Shown one piece after another: positions 1-8,420 of a stretch of DNA of 64,000 bases. The stretch covers positions 649,501-713,500 of the forward strand of contig NZ_JAJJMP010000001.1 in NCBI RefSeq assembly GCF_020905415.1, given 5' to 3'. Origin of the DNA: Myroides oncorhynchi. GTDB lineage: Bacteria > Bacteroidota > Bacteroidia > Flavobacteriales > Flavobacteriaceae. A model generated the notes under the pieces. That model was given only the letters and a program-made list of their open reading frames with translations, searched no databases and was not told the DNA's origin. Position 1 is the stretch's first letter, and each line of letters opens with the position of its first letter. A program made the translations under genes and the position numbers.

Positions 1-157
1 TATTAATACACTTAAAATTAGAATGATAAAATTAATAATAATCAATACGAAAATCATATAATAATCAAACATATCAACTGCTACTAAACAAATAGAAACT
101 TTAAAGCACTTGCTAGAGTATTAAGAACCCTCTTTCTGTATACTCCAAAACCGCTAA

Positions 158-1234
158 TTAATCTAGAGAATCTGGTAATAACAGATTAAACTGACTTGCA
201 GTAAGAATATCACATACTATTTGGTTCATCTCTGTTGTATAGTCCATAGCCGCCATACCTAAATAAGGAACAACTTTAAGTACAGAGTTACGACCTTTAT
301 ACACTAAGCCCTTACACATCTCTTCTATTTCCCTAAGCATCTTTTCAGAAAGAAAACCGTTAAGTAGTACTTCATCACTTGCACTTTTAGCTAAAGCATA
401 AAAAGCAACTCTACGCTCTAAAAACTTCTCTTCATACTGATGAAATATCTCATCTTTAAACTCAAAATATTTATTATATAACTCACCTGTGAAGTACTTC
501 CTAAGTTCATCCATAAAGTGCTCTTGCATTCCCATATGATTCGCTGTTAAAGTAAGTAGAGAAAACTGTTCGAACGGAAATTGATACGTCTGATCATTGA
601 TAACGGGATTAGTACTATCTATTTCAAAAGCACGATTAGTACTAACTCTAAAATTGTTCACTTTCACACTATGACTTGCCGTAGCTTTAAGTCCTATAGA
701 CCTCCAGTCCTCAACAATAGTCACCTCCTTAGGAAAGAAAAAGAAAGTCTTAAAATAAGGTGATCCGTCTGCTTTATATAGTAATTTGCCTTTATCTTCT
801 ATATGACAATTAAGTGTTAGTACAGTACAATGTGGTAATCCAACGATATAATCCCATATTCCATTAACAACATAGCCATCTTTAGATACAGTAGCTATAC
901 CATCTATTTGACCACTACCCCCAAAACACACTTTACTGTCTTGAAAAATCATCTTAGCCATAAAGCTCTCTAGGTAGCCTACGAACATATTAGCACCCGC
1001 TCCCATCGTTACCGTCCATCCAAGACTTCCGTCTATCCTAGCCAGCTGCTCTTCTACCTGTAAAGCTTCTATTAAATGAAGTCCTAATCCTCCAAATTCT
1101 TTAGGCACAAACATATTAAACAACTTATTACTAAAAATTACTTTCAATTGTTTCTCTGTAAGTGTACCGACTTTCTTTGCTTCCTTAACTTCATTTCTTA
1201 GGATATCTAAATCCTCTGATACAATCTCTAACAT
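158..1234 (-). CDS. Acyl-CoA dehydrogenase-like flavoprotein
   Basis: 358-aa protein with the acyl-CoA dehydrogenase fold. Residues about 10-110 resemble the helical N-terminal domain (FVPKEFGGLGLHLIEA, then QLARIDGSLGWTVTMGAG), and residues about 115-215 the middle beta domain. The pattern is closest to the HsaA/flavin-dependent monooxygenase branch rather than fatty-acid beta-oxidation enzymes; the canonical catalytic glutamate region is not obvious. Substrate cannot be told. The gene stands alone, divergent from the M3 peptidase across a 281-bp gap. No signal peptide, so cytoplasmic. Start is the first ATG of the ORF. Family sure, function not. Confidence 0.8.
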   Translation of the reverse strand: MLEIVSEDLDILRNEVKEAKKVGTLTEKQLKVIFSNKLFNMFVPKEFGGLGLHLIEALQVEEQLARIDGSLGWTVTMGAGANMFVGYLESFMAKMIFQDSKVCFGGSGQIDGIATVSKDGYVVNGIWDYIVGLPHCTVLTLNCHIEDKGKLLYKADGSPYFKTFFFFPKEVTIVEDWRSIGLKATASHSVKVNNFRVSTNRAFEIDSTNPVINDQTYQFPFEQFSLLTLTANHMGMQEHFMDELRKYFTGELYNKYFEFKDEIFHQYEEKFLERRVAFYALAKSASDEVLLNGFLSEKMLREIEEMCKGLVYKGRNSVLKVVPYLGMAAMDYTTEMNQIVCDILTASQFNLLLPDSLD

Positions 1235-1281
1235 ACTATTGATTGATTAATTATCTATTAAAACAAACATATTAATTTAAC

Positions 1282-1293
1282 TACCTTAAGGTA
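1282..1293. promoter_or_regulatory. 12-bp perfect palindrome, possible operator
   Basis: TACCTTAAGGTA is a perfect palindrome in the gap between two divergent genes, flanked on each side by ATTAAT. It could be an operator for one or both, but no regulator can be assigned; this is inference from symmetry alone. Confidence 0.25.
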
Positions 1294-1515
1294 CCATTAA
1301 TATGTGATTATTCTCATATAGTGCAAAAAACATTCCATAACTGTATTAAATTACTTTAAAGTTTAAAATAGGCATATATCATACTAAAACAAGGGGTTGT
1401 CTTAATTTAGACCATAGGTAAATGCTATAAACTAAATTTTAAACTATCCCTAACACTGAATTCTTTTAAAAAATCTTACTTTTATAGTATTAAATAAATA
1501 GAGAAATTAAAACTT

Positions 1516-3543
1516 ATGTCGACATTAAATAATCCATTTAACACAGTACACGGCACTGCACCATTTACTCAAATTAAAACGGAAGACTATATACCTGCTT
1601 TTCAAAAAGCAATACAAGATACAAAGAACGAAATAGACGCTATTACTTCTAATAGCGCTACTCCTACCTTTGAGAATACACTAGAAGCGCTAGCTTACTC
1701 AGGGATGGAATTAGATGTATTATCTAACATCTTCTTTAACCTCAACTCTGCAGAAACAAATGATGAAATGCAAAAAATAGCACAGGAAGTAGCTCCTATG
1801 TTATCAGCACTAAGCAATGATATCTCACTTAATGAAAAGTTGTTTAAACGCGTAAAAGCAGTTCACGAACAAAAAGACAGCTTGAGCTTAAATACTGAAC
1901 AAGAAACTCTGTTGACAAAGAACTATAAAAGTTTTGTACGCAATGGTGCGTTGTTATCAGAGGACAAGAAAGAACGTTTAAGAGCTATAGACTCGGAATT
2001 ATCGACTACTGCTCTTAAGTTTGGAGAGAACGTATTAGCAGAAACACATAAATACCAACTACACATCACTGCTGAACAGGACTTGGCAGGATTACCAGAA
2101 GGTGCTATAGAAGAAGCGAAAGCACTAGCTGATCAAGAAGGAAAAGAAGGTTGGGTATTCACATTAGACTATCCAAGTTATATTCCATTTATGACGTATG
2201 CTGATAATCGTGAATTGCGCAAGGAAATGGCGATTGCTTCAGGTAAAAAAGCCTTTCAAGACAATGAACACAACAACGAGGGAAATGTATTAAACATCGT
2301 TAACCTACGTCACGAAAGAGCTAATCTATTAGGTTATGCTACACACGCACACTTCGTATTAGAAGAGCGTATGGCACAAAGTCCTGATAAGGTAAATGCG
2401 TTCTTAAATGAGTTATTAGCAAAAGCGAAGCCTGCTGCTGATAAAGAGTTTGTGGAATTAACTGCATTTGCAAAGAAGTTAGACAACATAGACCGCTTAG
2501 AGAAATGGGATGGTTCTTACTACTCAGAGAAGTTAAAACAAGAGCGCTTTAGCTTAGACGATGAGTTATTAAAACCTTACTTCCAATTAGAAAATGTACT
2601 AGATGGTGCTTATCAAGTAGCAAATAAGTTATATGGATTAGTATTCACAGAAGTACACAATATAGAGAAATACCATGCTGACGTACGTACTTTTGAAGTT
2701 ATGAATGAGCAAGGAGAGTTTATCTCTATCTTCTATACTGACTTCTTCCCACGCAAAGGAAAGAGAAATGGAGCTTGGATGACTTCATTCAAGAATCAAT
2801 ATATTAAAGATGGAATTAATGAAAGACCACATATCTCTAATGTGTGTAACTTCACTAAACCAACGGCTACTAAGCCTTCGTTACTTACGTTTAATGAGGT
2901 GACGACTTTATTCCACGAGTTCGGACATGCATTACATGGAATGTTAGCTAACACTACTTACCCATCACTATCAGGTACTAATGTATTCTGGGACTTCGTA
3001 GAATTACCAAGTCAAGTAATGGAAAACTGGTGTTATGAGAAAGAGGCTTTAGAGCTATTCGCTAAACACTACCAAACAGGAGAGACTATCCCTATGGAAT
3101 TAGTTGAAAAAATTAAAGAGAGCGCAAGCTTCTTAGAGGGAATGGCTACAATGCGTCAATTGAGTTTCGGATTATTAGATATGGCTTGGCACGGACAAGA
3201 TCCTACAGCTATCAAAAGCTTAAAAGAGTTCGAATCAACACAGTTTGCTTCAACTCAACAATATCCTGATGTAGCAGAAAACGCAATGAGTACTTCATTC
3301 TCTCATATCTTCCAAGGTGGATATTCATCTGGATATTATAGCTATAAATGGGCAGAGGTATTAGATGCTGACGCATTCGCTTACTTTAAAGCTAATGGTA
3401 TCTTTAATAAAGAGATCGCTACTAAGTTTATGAACAATGTATTGTCTCAAGGAGGTACAAATCACCCAATGACATTATACAAAAAGTTCAGAGGACAAGA
3501 ACCTACACCTGACGCTTTACTGAAAAGAGCAGGGTTACTATAG
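1516..3543 (+). CDS. dcp: M3 family zinc metallopeptidase (peptidyl-dipeptidase Dcp-like)
   Basis: 675-aa cytoplasmic oligopeptidase of the thimet/M3 family, degrading short peptides. Zinc site: HEFGH at residues 467-471 inside LFHEFGHALHGML, with third ligand Glu496 in the segment DFVELPSQVMENW about 25 residues on. The GHALHG and SGTN...DFVE.PSQ wording is closer to E. coli Dcp (peptidyl-dipeptidase) than to oligopeptidase A. Length is normal for the family and there is no signal peptide. The gene is monocistronic: a palindromic extragenic repeat follows immediately, then a Crp-like gene. Dipeptidyl carboxypeptidase specificity is inferred from similarity only. Confidence 0.92.
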   Translation: MSTLNNPFNTVHGTAPFTQIKTEDYIPAFQKAIQDTKNEIDAITSNSATPTFENTLEALAYSGMELDVLSNIFFNLNSAETNDEMQKIAQEVAPMLSALSNDISLNEKLFKRVKAVHEQKDSLSLNTEQETLLTKNYKSFVRNGALLSEDKKERLRAIDSELSTTALKFGENVLAETHKYQLHITAEQDLAGLPEGAIEEAKALADQEGKEGWVFTLDYPSYIPFMTYADNRELRKEMAIASGKKAFQDNEHNNEGNVLNIVNLRHERANLLGYATHAHFVLEERMAQSPDKVNAFLNELLAKAKPAADKEFVELTAFAKKLDNIDRLEKWDGSYYSEKLKQERFSLDDELLKPYFQLENVLDGAYQVANKLYGLVFTEVHNIEKYHADVRTFEVMNEQGEFISIFYTDFFPRKGKRNGAWMTSFKNQYIKDGINERPHISNVCNFTKPTATKPSLLTFNEVTTLFHEFGHALHGMLANTTYPSLSGTNVFWDFVELPSQVMENWCYEKEALELFAKHYQTGETIPMELVEKIKESASFLEGMATMRQLSFGLLDMAWHGQDPTAIKSLKEFESTQFASTQQYPDVAENAMSTSFSHIFQGGYSSGYYSYKWAEVLDADAFAYFKANGIFNKEIATKFMNNVLSQGGTNHPMTLYKKFRGQEPTPDALLKRAGLL

Positions 3544-3596
3544 GTTAACGGTGGACGGTTTACAGTTAACAGCTGTAGACCGTTAGCTGTTAGCTA
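3544..3596. repeat. Palindromic extragenic repeat R1
   Basis: The two arms ACGGTTTACAG (3555-3565) and CTGTAGACCGT (3573-3583) form a hairpin with one mismatch, right after the M3 peptidase stop. Closely related sequence follows the DinB gene (R2, 4696) and occurs beyond the IS (R3, 6641). There is no U-tract, so this is a dispersed repeat rather than a standard terminator. Confidence 0.6.
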
Positions 3597-3609
3597 AATT
3601 ATTTTATCT

Positions 3610-4122
3610 ATGAGCATACCTCCTTTAATGACTGACAAGGCAAAGAGCATCACACTTAAAAAGGGAGATTACCTCTTTCAAGCAGGTGATGTAAATAAGT
3701 TATTATACTATGTCGTAAGTGGATGTCTACAACTCTATATCTTAGATCAAAGTGAGGAACGCATTATCCGTTTTGGATATAAAGGAAGTTATATCTGTGC
3801 TTTAGATAGTTTGATAACTCACCAATCTACCGTGTATTACCTCCAAGCCATTAGACAGACCGAAGTTATGGTTCCTTCACTTGAAGAAACAACAGCATTA
3901 CTAAATGATATGGAAGGACTAAAGAAGCTTGTAATACAGTTTCAAGAAAGAGAAATAGACTTGTTGACAGATTCACCAATTGATAGATACAGAAGGGTTC
4001 TACATCGTTCTCCTACATTATTTCAAGAAGTACCACAGAAATACATCGCTCGCTACTTACGAATGACACCTGAGACGTTCTCCCGATTGAAAAAGCTTGA
4101 TTTGAATCAAGATTTGCAATAA
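3610..4122 (+). CDS. Crp/Fnr-like transcriptional regulator
   Basis: 170-aa protein with a cyclic-nucleotide-binding (cupin) fold: KKGDYLFQAGDVNKLLYYV at about residues 18-37 and continuing to about 110. The C-terminus holds a reduced helix-turn-helix with KYIARYLRMTPETFSRLKK (about residues 143-162), the pattern typical of Bacteroidota Crp-family regulators. It is somewhat short for the family (about 190 aa). No ligand-specific residues are recognised, so effector and targets are unknown. It precedes a DinB gene by 36 bp and may be co-transcribed with it. Confidence 0.85.
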   Translation: MSIPPLMTDKAKSITLKKGDYLFQAGDVNKLLYYVVSGCLQLYILDQSEERIIRFGYKGSYICALDSLITHQSTVYYLQAIRQTEVMVPSLEETTALLNDMEGLKKLVIQFQEREIDLLTDSPIDRYRRVLHRSPTLFQEVPQKYIARYLRMTPETFSRLKKLDLNQDLQ

Positions 4123-4158
4123 AGTATTATTGCATCTTTGCTATAAATATGATAAGCT

Positions 4159-4695
4159 ATGACAAACCAACAAGTATTAGATGATTTACGTTTACTTACG
4201 GAGAAACATATAGAGCAATTACAACGAATAAAAGAACTTCCTATAGCACAATTAGAATATACTCCTACTTTAGAGCAATGGAATATTCTACAATGTGCAG
4301 CACATCTCAACCATTACTTCGATTTCTACTTGCCTCAGTTTACTGTTGCAACTAAGCTACATATAAGCACTTCTAATCAAGAGTTCAACCCTGGTATTGT
4401 TGGTAATTACTTTGCTAATGTACTACAGTATAAAGAAAACCAAAAGAAGATTAAAAGCCCAAAACATACTAATCCTATTAATAACAACAACTTATCCATC
4501 GTTGTTCTCTCTGAGATGGAGAACAATCTAATTACCCTAAAAGAGATTATAAGTATAATACCAATAGAAGTATTAAATAAAAAGGGAATTACTACAATGT
4601 TTTCTACTTGGTTTAAACTAAAAATAGCTGATGGTCTACGCATAGTGGTTTATCACAATGATAGACATTTTCATCAAATAAACAAGTTACTATAA
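4159..4695 (+). CDS. DinB family protein
   Basis: 178-aa four-helix-bundle protein of the DinB/DUF664-like superfamily. The metal-site histidines are in CAAHLNHYFDFY (about residues 46-57) and YHNDRHFHQI (near the C-terminus), the usual H...HxxxH spacing. Members include bacillithiol/mycothiol-type thiol transferases and damage-inducible proteins; the activity of this one is unknown. It sits 36 bp behind the Crp-like gene, with CATCTTTG, one base off the -7 consensus, in that gap, so it may also have its own promoter. Confidence 0.8.
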   Translation: MTNQQVLDDLRLLTEKHIEQLQRIKELPIAQLEYTPTLEQWNILQCAAHLNHYFDFYLPQFTVATKLHISTSNQEFNPGIVGNYFANVLQYKENQKKIKSPKHTNPINNNNLSIVVLSEMENNLITLKEIISIIPIEVLNKKGITTMFSTWFKLKIADGLRIVVYHNDRHFHQINKLL

Positions 4696-4763
4696 GTTAA
4701 CAGTGACGGTTTGCAGTTAACAACTGTAGACCGTTAGCTACAGCCTCAACCATTAACTAAATA
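4696..4763. repeat. Palindromic extragenic repeat R2, adjoining the IS
   Basis: Related to R1, with the arms ACGGT...ACCGT and a second segment CAACCATTAACTAA that also recurs in R3 on the far side of the IS. The repeat ends at the IS left end, so the IS inserted in or beside this repeat tract. Confidence 0.55.
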
Positions 4764-6581
4764 AGGGGCTGTCTCATAAAGACAGCTTCTTTTTTTAGTC
4801 ATATTTAGTATATTTACACTCTTATTATTTGTTTATTTAGTTGATTATCAGTATTTTTAAGTTGATAAATCAATGTGTTTATGGCAAAACAATCCCCTAG
4901 ATTTAAATACTACGCTCAGAATCAAATGAGCTTAATTCCTCATTCCTTAGATGATTTTATCCCTAAGTTACATCCTGTACGTATTATTAATACAGTAATA
5001 GATAAGTTAGACTTAGAAAGCTTATATGATAGCTACTCTAAATGTGGTGGTATCAGTTATCATCCAAAGATGTTACTAAAGGTTCTAATTTATGGTTACC
5101 TAAACAATGTGTACAGTAGTCGCAAGCTTGAGCAAGCCTGTTTAGAGAATGTTCATTATATGTGGTTAAGTGGTATGTCCTACCCAGACCACAATACAAT
5201 TAATCGTTTTCGCTCTTCAAAACTTAAGGATTATATAGAGCAAATCTTTACTCAGATTGTTGAGTTATTCATAGCGGAAGGTTTTATTAGTATTGAAGAG
5301 GCTTATATTGATGGAACTAAAATCGAGGCCAATGCTAATAAATTCACCTTTGTTTGGAAGAAAGCTATTTCAAATTATAAAGAAAAGATGGTTCAGCAGA
5401 TTCTAGAAATATGGGGTTATGCAGACTCTATTGCCAGACAAGAAAGTGAACTTCCACCACCCCCAGACTTTAAGAAAATAGATGCAGAGACTATAAATCA
5501 AGCCATTGACACATTAAATGCAGCGTTAAAAGACAATCCAGATGTTGACCAGAAAGTAAAGAACAAACTTAAGTATATCAGCAAAGAGTACCCTACAAAA
5601 ATTCAAGAGTACCAAGAGCATGAAGCTATACTAGAAGATCGCAATTCTTATTCTAAAACAGATAAGGATGCTACTTTTATGCGTATGAAGGAAGATCATA
5701 TGAATAGTGGTTTTCTAAAAGCAGGCTACAATGTTCAAATATCAACCAACAATCAATATATCCTTGCCTATAGTATACATTCAAACCCAACTGATACAAC
5801 TACATTAATACCTCACTTAGAAAAATTCAAAGAGAATTATGGCGAATATCCAAAGTCTGTTATAGCAGACGCAGGGTATGGTAGTCAAGAAAATTACACC
5901 TATTTAGAGGATCAACAAATTAAAGCTTTTGTGAAGTATAATACTTTTGAGCAAGAGCAAGAACAAGTAGAAAAAAAAACCAGGAAGAATGCTAAGCAAA
6001 GTACAAAGCCTTTTGCAACAGATAAATTATTTTACCAACACAAAGGTGATTATTTTGTATGTCCTATGGGACAAGAAATGCACTATATTGGAGATACAAC
6101 AAAAGCTACAACTACAGGCTTTATCCAAACATTAAGGCAATATCAAGCTAAAAATTGTCAAGGTTGTCCTTTAAATGGTGTATGCCATAAAGCAAAAGGC
6201 AATCGGACTATAGAAATAAACTTTGAATTACAACGACACCGAAAAAAAGCAAGTAAATTACTCACTACAAAAGAAGGTGTTGACAAGCGTACACAAAGGT
6301 GTCACGATGTAGAAACAGTTTTCGGAAACATTAAACAGAACCATGGGTTCCGCCGATTTATGCTTCGTGGTAAGGAAAAAGTCGCAATAGAATGGGGATT
6401 ATTGGCAATTGCACAAAATATTAGAAAGAGAGCTGCCTAAAAAGGCTCTTTTAGTTCCTTTTTTCTTTAATATCCTTTTTCAATCCTCTGAGGTTTGCAT
6501 ATTTTAAGAAAATCCTCTAAAAACAATATCTAAAATATCAGAACAAAGAGAGCTGTCTCTTTTTGCAATGAGACAGCCCCT
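4764..6581. mobile_element. IS1182-family insertion sequence, complete (1818 bp)
   Basis: The ends carry matching terminal inverted repeats starting AGGGGCTGTCTCAT (14 bp exact at both ends). Each tip also folds on itself: GCTGTCT-cataa-AGACAGC on the left, followed by a T-run, and GCTGTCTC...GAGACAGC on the right. One intact transposase gene fills the element. No clear target duplication can be seen next to the inverted repeats, which is tolerated in this family. The element lies between two convergent genes and disrupts no gene. Confidence 0.88.
4881..6440 (+). CDS. IS1182-family transposase
   Basis: 519-aa DDE transposase, apparently intact. The N-terminal DUF772-type domain (about residues 20-100, YHPKMLLKVLIYGYL) is followed by the catalytic domain. 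Likely catalytic residues are Asp144 in AYIDGTKIEANANK, Asp330 in VIADAGYGS and Glu478 in DVETVFGNIKQNHGFRRF. A cysteine pattern CPMGQ...CQGCPLNGVC lies between the second Asp and the Glu, as in IS1182 relatives. The frame also opens with a GTG two codons upstream (4875); the ATG at 4881 is preferred. It is the only gene of the element and its context says nothing about cargo. Confidence 0.93.
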   Translation: MAKQSPRFKYYAQNQMSLIPHSLDDFIPKLHPVRIINTVIDKLDLESLYDSYSKCGGISYHPKMLLKVLIYGYLNNVYSSRKLEQACLENVHYMWLSGMSYPDHNTINRFRSSKLKDYIEQIFTQIVELFIAEGFISIEEAYIDGTKIEANANKFTFVWKKAISNYKEKMVQQILEIWGYADSIARQESELPPPPDFKKIDAETINQAIDTLNAALKDNPDVDQKVKNKLKYISKEYPTKIQEYQEHEAILEDRNSYSKTDKDATFMRMKEDHMNSGFLKAGYNVQISTNNQYILAYSIHSNPTDTTTLIPHLEKFKENYGEYPKSVIADAGYGSQENYTYLEDQQIKAFVKYNTFEQEQEQVEKKTRKNAKQSTKPFATDKLFYQHKGDYFVCPMGQEMHYIGDTTKATTTGFIQTLRQYQAKNCQGCPLNGVCHKAKGNRTIEINFELQRHRKKASKLLTTKEGVDKRTQRCHDVETVFGNIKQNHGFRRFMLRGKEKVAIEWGLLAIAQNIRKRAA

Positions 6582-6640
6582 ATTTGTTTTATAAGATTAT
6601 CCATATTGTGGTTATTACGTGCTAAACGCAATCTATTGCC

Positions 6641-6680
6641 GTCTCTACTAACCGTCAACCATTAACTAACAACTGTAAAC
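6641..6680. repeat. Palindromic extragenic repeat R3 (partial)
   Basis: ACCGTCAACCATTAACTAAC and following bases share words with R1 and R2. The piece lies between the IS right end and the lipoprotein stop codon. It is shorter and more diverged than R1 and R2. Confidence 0.45.
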
Positions 6681-6682
6681 CT

Positions 6683-7228
6683 TTACAGAAAACACTCTTC
6701 ACTATATGTATAAGCATCTAATGTAACAGGTATTTTATTAGCTTCTTTCAGATCGTGCTGTGCTTCATTATAACGCTCAGCATCAGAAGTAGCCTTAGGA
6801 TCTTTTATACTACCTAATATTATATTGATACGGTCAAACTCACGTTGTTGATCTGCTTTCAAATAACCTTCAGCTACTACGCAGACTTCTTTAAATGTTT
6901 TGTCTCCTACTTGCTTTAAGAATGCGGCATCAGTTTTGTCATGGTCTATTCCATCATCTTCTGCGTAGATCACATTCAGATTTCCAATAATCTGAACTGC
7001 CTTTTGAAGGCGTAACTGATCTGCTTCACCTAGAGACAACATCATCTTGTTCTCTGACTCTAGATAGATATCCATATTGTCACCAGATAACTTTAATTCT
7101 GTTACTTGTGGTTGTTCTTGTGGAGTTACTACCTGAGTCTCTTCTACCACTGTTGTTTCCGCTTCTTTATCCTTACAACCAACTGCAAAAAGAGATAGTG
7201 CTAATACTATTATACTAAGTTTTTTCAT
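6683..7228 (-). CDS. Lipoprotein of unknown function
   Basis: 181-aa protein with a lipoprotein signal peptide and lipobox ending at Cys18 (FAVGC), followed by an acidic linker rich in Glu, Thr and Val. The remainder (about residues 50-181) is predicted helical and soluble, with two late cysteines (about 113 and 179) that could form a disulfide. I recognise no family with certainty. Localised to the periplasmic face or outer membrane. Monocistronic, with a recognisable promoter at 7246-7277. Confidence 0.7.
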   Translation of the reverse strand: MKKLSIIVLALSLFAVGCKDKEAETTVVEETQVVTPQEQPQVTELKLSGDNMDIYLESENKMMLSLGEADQLRLQKAVQIIGNLNVIYAEDDGIDHDKTDAAFLKQVGDKTFKEVCVVAEGYLKADQQREFDRINIILGSIKDPKATSDAERYNEAQHDLKEANKIPVTLDAYTYSEECFL

Positions 7229-7245
7229 ACCTGTCTATTAAAGCA

Positions 7246-7277
7246 CAAATGTAAAACCATACTTACTAAATATGCAA
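7246..7277 (-). promoter_or_regulatory. Promoter of the 181-aa lipoprotein gene
   Basis: On the minus strand a -33 TTG (7275-7277) lies 21 bp from a perfect -7 box TACATTTG (7246-7253), matching the Bacteroidota housekeeping consensus. The start codon is 18 bp beyond the -7 box. Confidence 0.55.
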
Positions 7278-7302
7278 TAGCTATAAACAGCTATTTTACA
7301 TA

Positions 7303-7337
7303 CAAAAAGAAAAGGAGAGGTAATCAACTCCTCTCCC
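7303..7337 (-). terminator. Terminator of the pirin gene
   Basis: Stem GGAGAGG / CCTCTCC with a 9-base loop, followed on the minus strand by a T-rich run (TTTTCTTTTT). Confidence 0.75.
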
Positions 7338-7395
7338 TTAACCAAAACAAAACCACTATAAAAATATAGCCTCACTACTTATTATGACATTCTAA

Positions 7396-8268
7396 TTATA
7401 TTAAGTCCCCGAATTTCCCAGAATTAAAATCATCCACTGCTTGTACTAATTCATCTGATGTATTCATTACAAAAGGACCATAGTGTGCAATTGGTTCATT
7501 TAACGGTTCTCCAGAAATCACAAGTACTACAGCATCTTTAGTTACCTCAACAGAGAACTCTTCTCCTTCTCTTTCCATAAGTGCTACGTGATCTGTTAAG
7601 ACCACTTCTCCATTTACTTTTACTTCCCCTTCTAACACTAATAATAAAGTAGTATATCCACTAGGGAAAGCAAAGTTAGTACTTGCACCTGCTTTTGCTT
7701 TTAAGTTGTACATATGGATAGGTGAGAATGTAGTCGCTGTACCTTTAGTGCCATTATACTCTCCTGCTATTACTTCCACTACTCCCATATTATTTTCTAA
7801 AGGATACTTGGCTACGCTTTTATTCTCAATCGCTTGATATTTAGCAGGTCTTTTCTTATCTTCTCTCTTAAGATTAACCCAAAGCTGTACCATCTGAAAC
7901 TCTCCACCTGTTTTACTCCATTCAGTTTCGTGAAACTCTTTGTGTAATACTCCAGAGGCAGCAGTCATCCACTGTACATCACCCTCACCGATAATTCCTC
8001 CACCTCCACTACTGTCTCCGTGCTCTACACGTCCTTTATAAGCGATAGTCACTGTCTCAAATCCCTTATGTGGGTGTACACCTACTCCTCTAGGTATTTC
8101 TGATGGACCGAATGTATATTTTGAATTGTAATCAAACATAATGAACGGATCCATTTGTTGCATATTCATATTTGGCATACTTGGTATAAAGTTATGCACT
8201 CTAAAACCATCCCCTACAAAGTGTGCAGGCTGTGGTGCTACGATCTGTTTAATATTTCTTGTTTTCAT
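7396..8268 (-). CDS. Pirin family protein
   Basis: 290-aa bicupin. The N-terminal cupin holds the metal site His65, His67 (VHPHKGFETVT), His109 and Glu111 (VLHKEFHETEW), all conserved with pirins that act as quercetin 2,3-dioxygenases. The C-terminal pirin domain covers about residues 185-285 (GEPLNEPIAHYGPFVMNT). Function in this organism is unknown; pirins elsewhere include a quercetinase and redox-sensing partners. Soluble and cytoplasmic. It has its own promoter and terminator. Confidence 0.93.
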   Translation of the reverse strand: MKTRNIKQIVAPQPAHFVGDGFRVHNFIPSMPNMNMQQMDPFIMFDYNSKYTFGPSEIPRGVGVHPHKGFETVTIAYKGRVEHGDSSGGGGIIGEGDVQWMTAASGVLHKEFHETEWSKTGGEFQMVQLWVNLKREDKKRPAKYQAIENKSVAKYPLENNMGVVEVIAGEYNGTKGTATTFSPIHMYNLKAKAGASTNFAFPSGYTTLLLVLEGEVKVNGEVVLTDHVALMEREGEEFSVEVTKDAVVLVISGEPLNEPIAHYGPFVMNTSDELVQAVDDFNSGKFGDLI

Positions 8269-8288
8269 ATCTCTTTGTTTTTGTATTA

Positions 8289-8296
8289 CAAATTTA
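8289..8296 (-). promoter_or_regulatory. -7 box of the pirin gene
   Basis: TAAATTTG on the minus strand, a perfect TAnnTTTG, 20 bp before the ATG. No good TTG lies at the expected distance. Confidence 0.45.
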
Positions 8297-8369
8297 CAAC
8301 CTCATCAAGCCTTAAACACTTAATCTACAACAAGAAGAACACTATGCTATATCTGTATAGAGTAGATAC

Positions 8370-8401
8370 AAAAAAAGAGGCTTGCCTAAGCAAACCTCTT
8401 C
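8370..8401 (-). terminator. Terminator of the alpha-2-macroglobulin gene
   Basis: On the minus strand AAGAGGTTTGC-ttag-GCAAGCCTCTT forms a stem (one mismatch) running into a T-run, just after the stop codon. Confidence 0.8.
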
Positions 8402-8420
8402 CTATAAACTCTGTTACATA

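Noticed and set aside
1-157. Possible gene at the left edge
   Set aside because: The 157 bases before the acyl-CoA-dehydrogenase-like stop are AT-rich with no frame or motif to support one.
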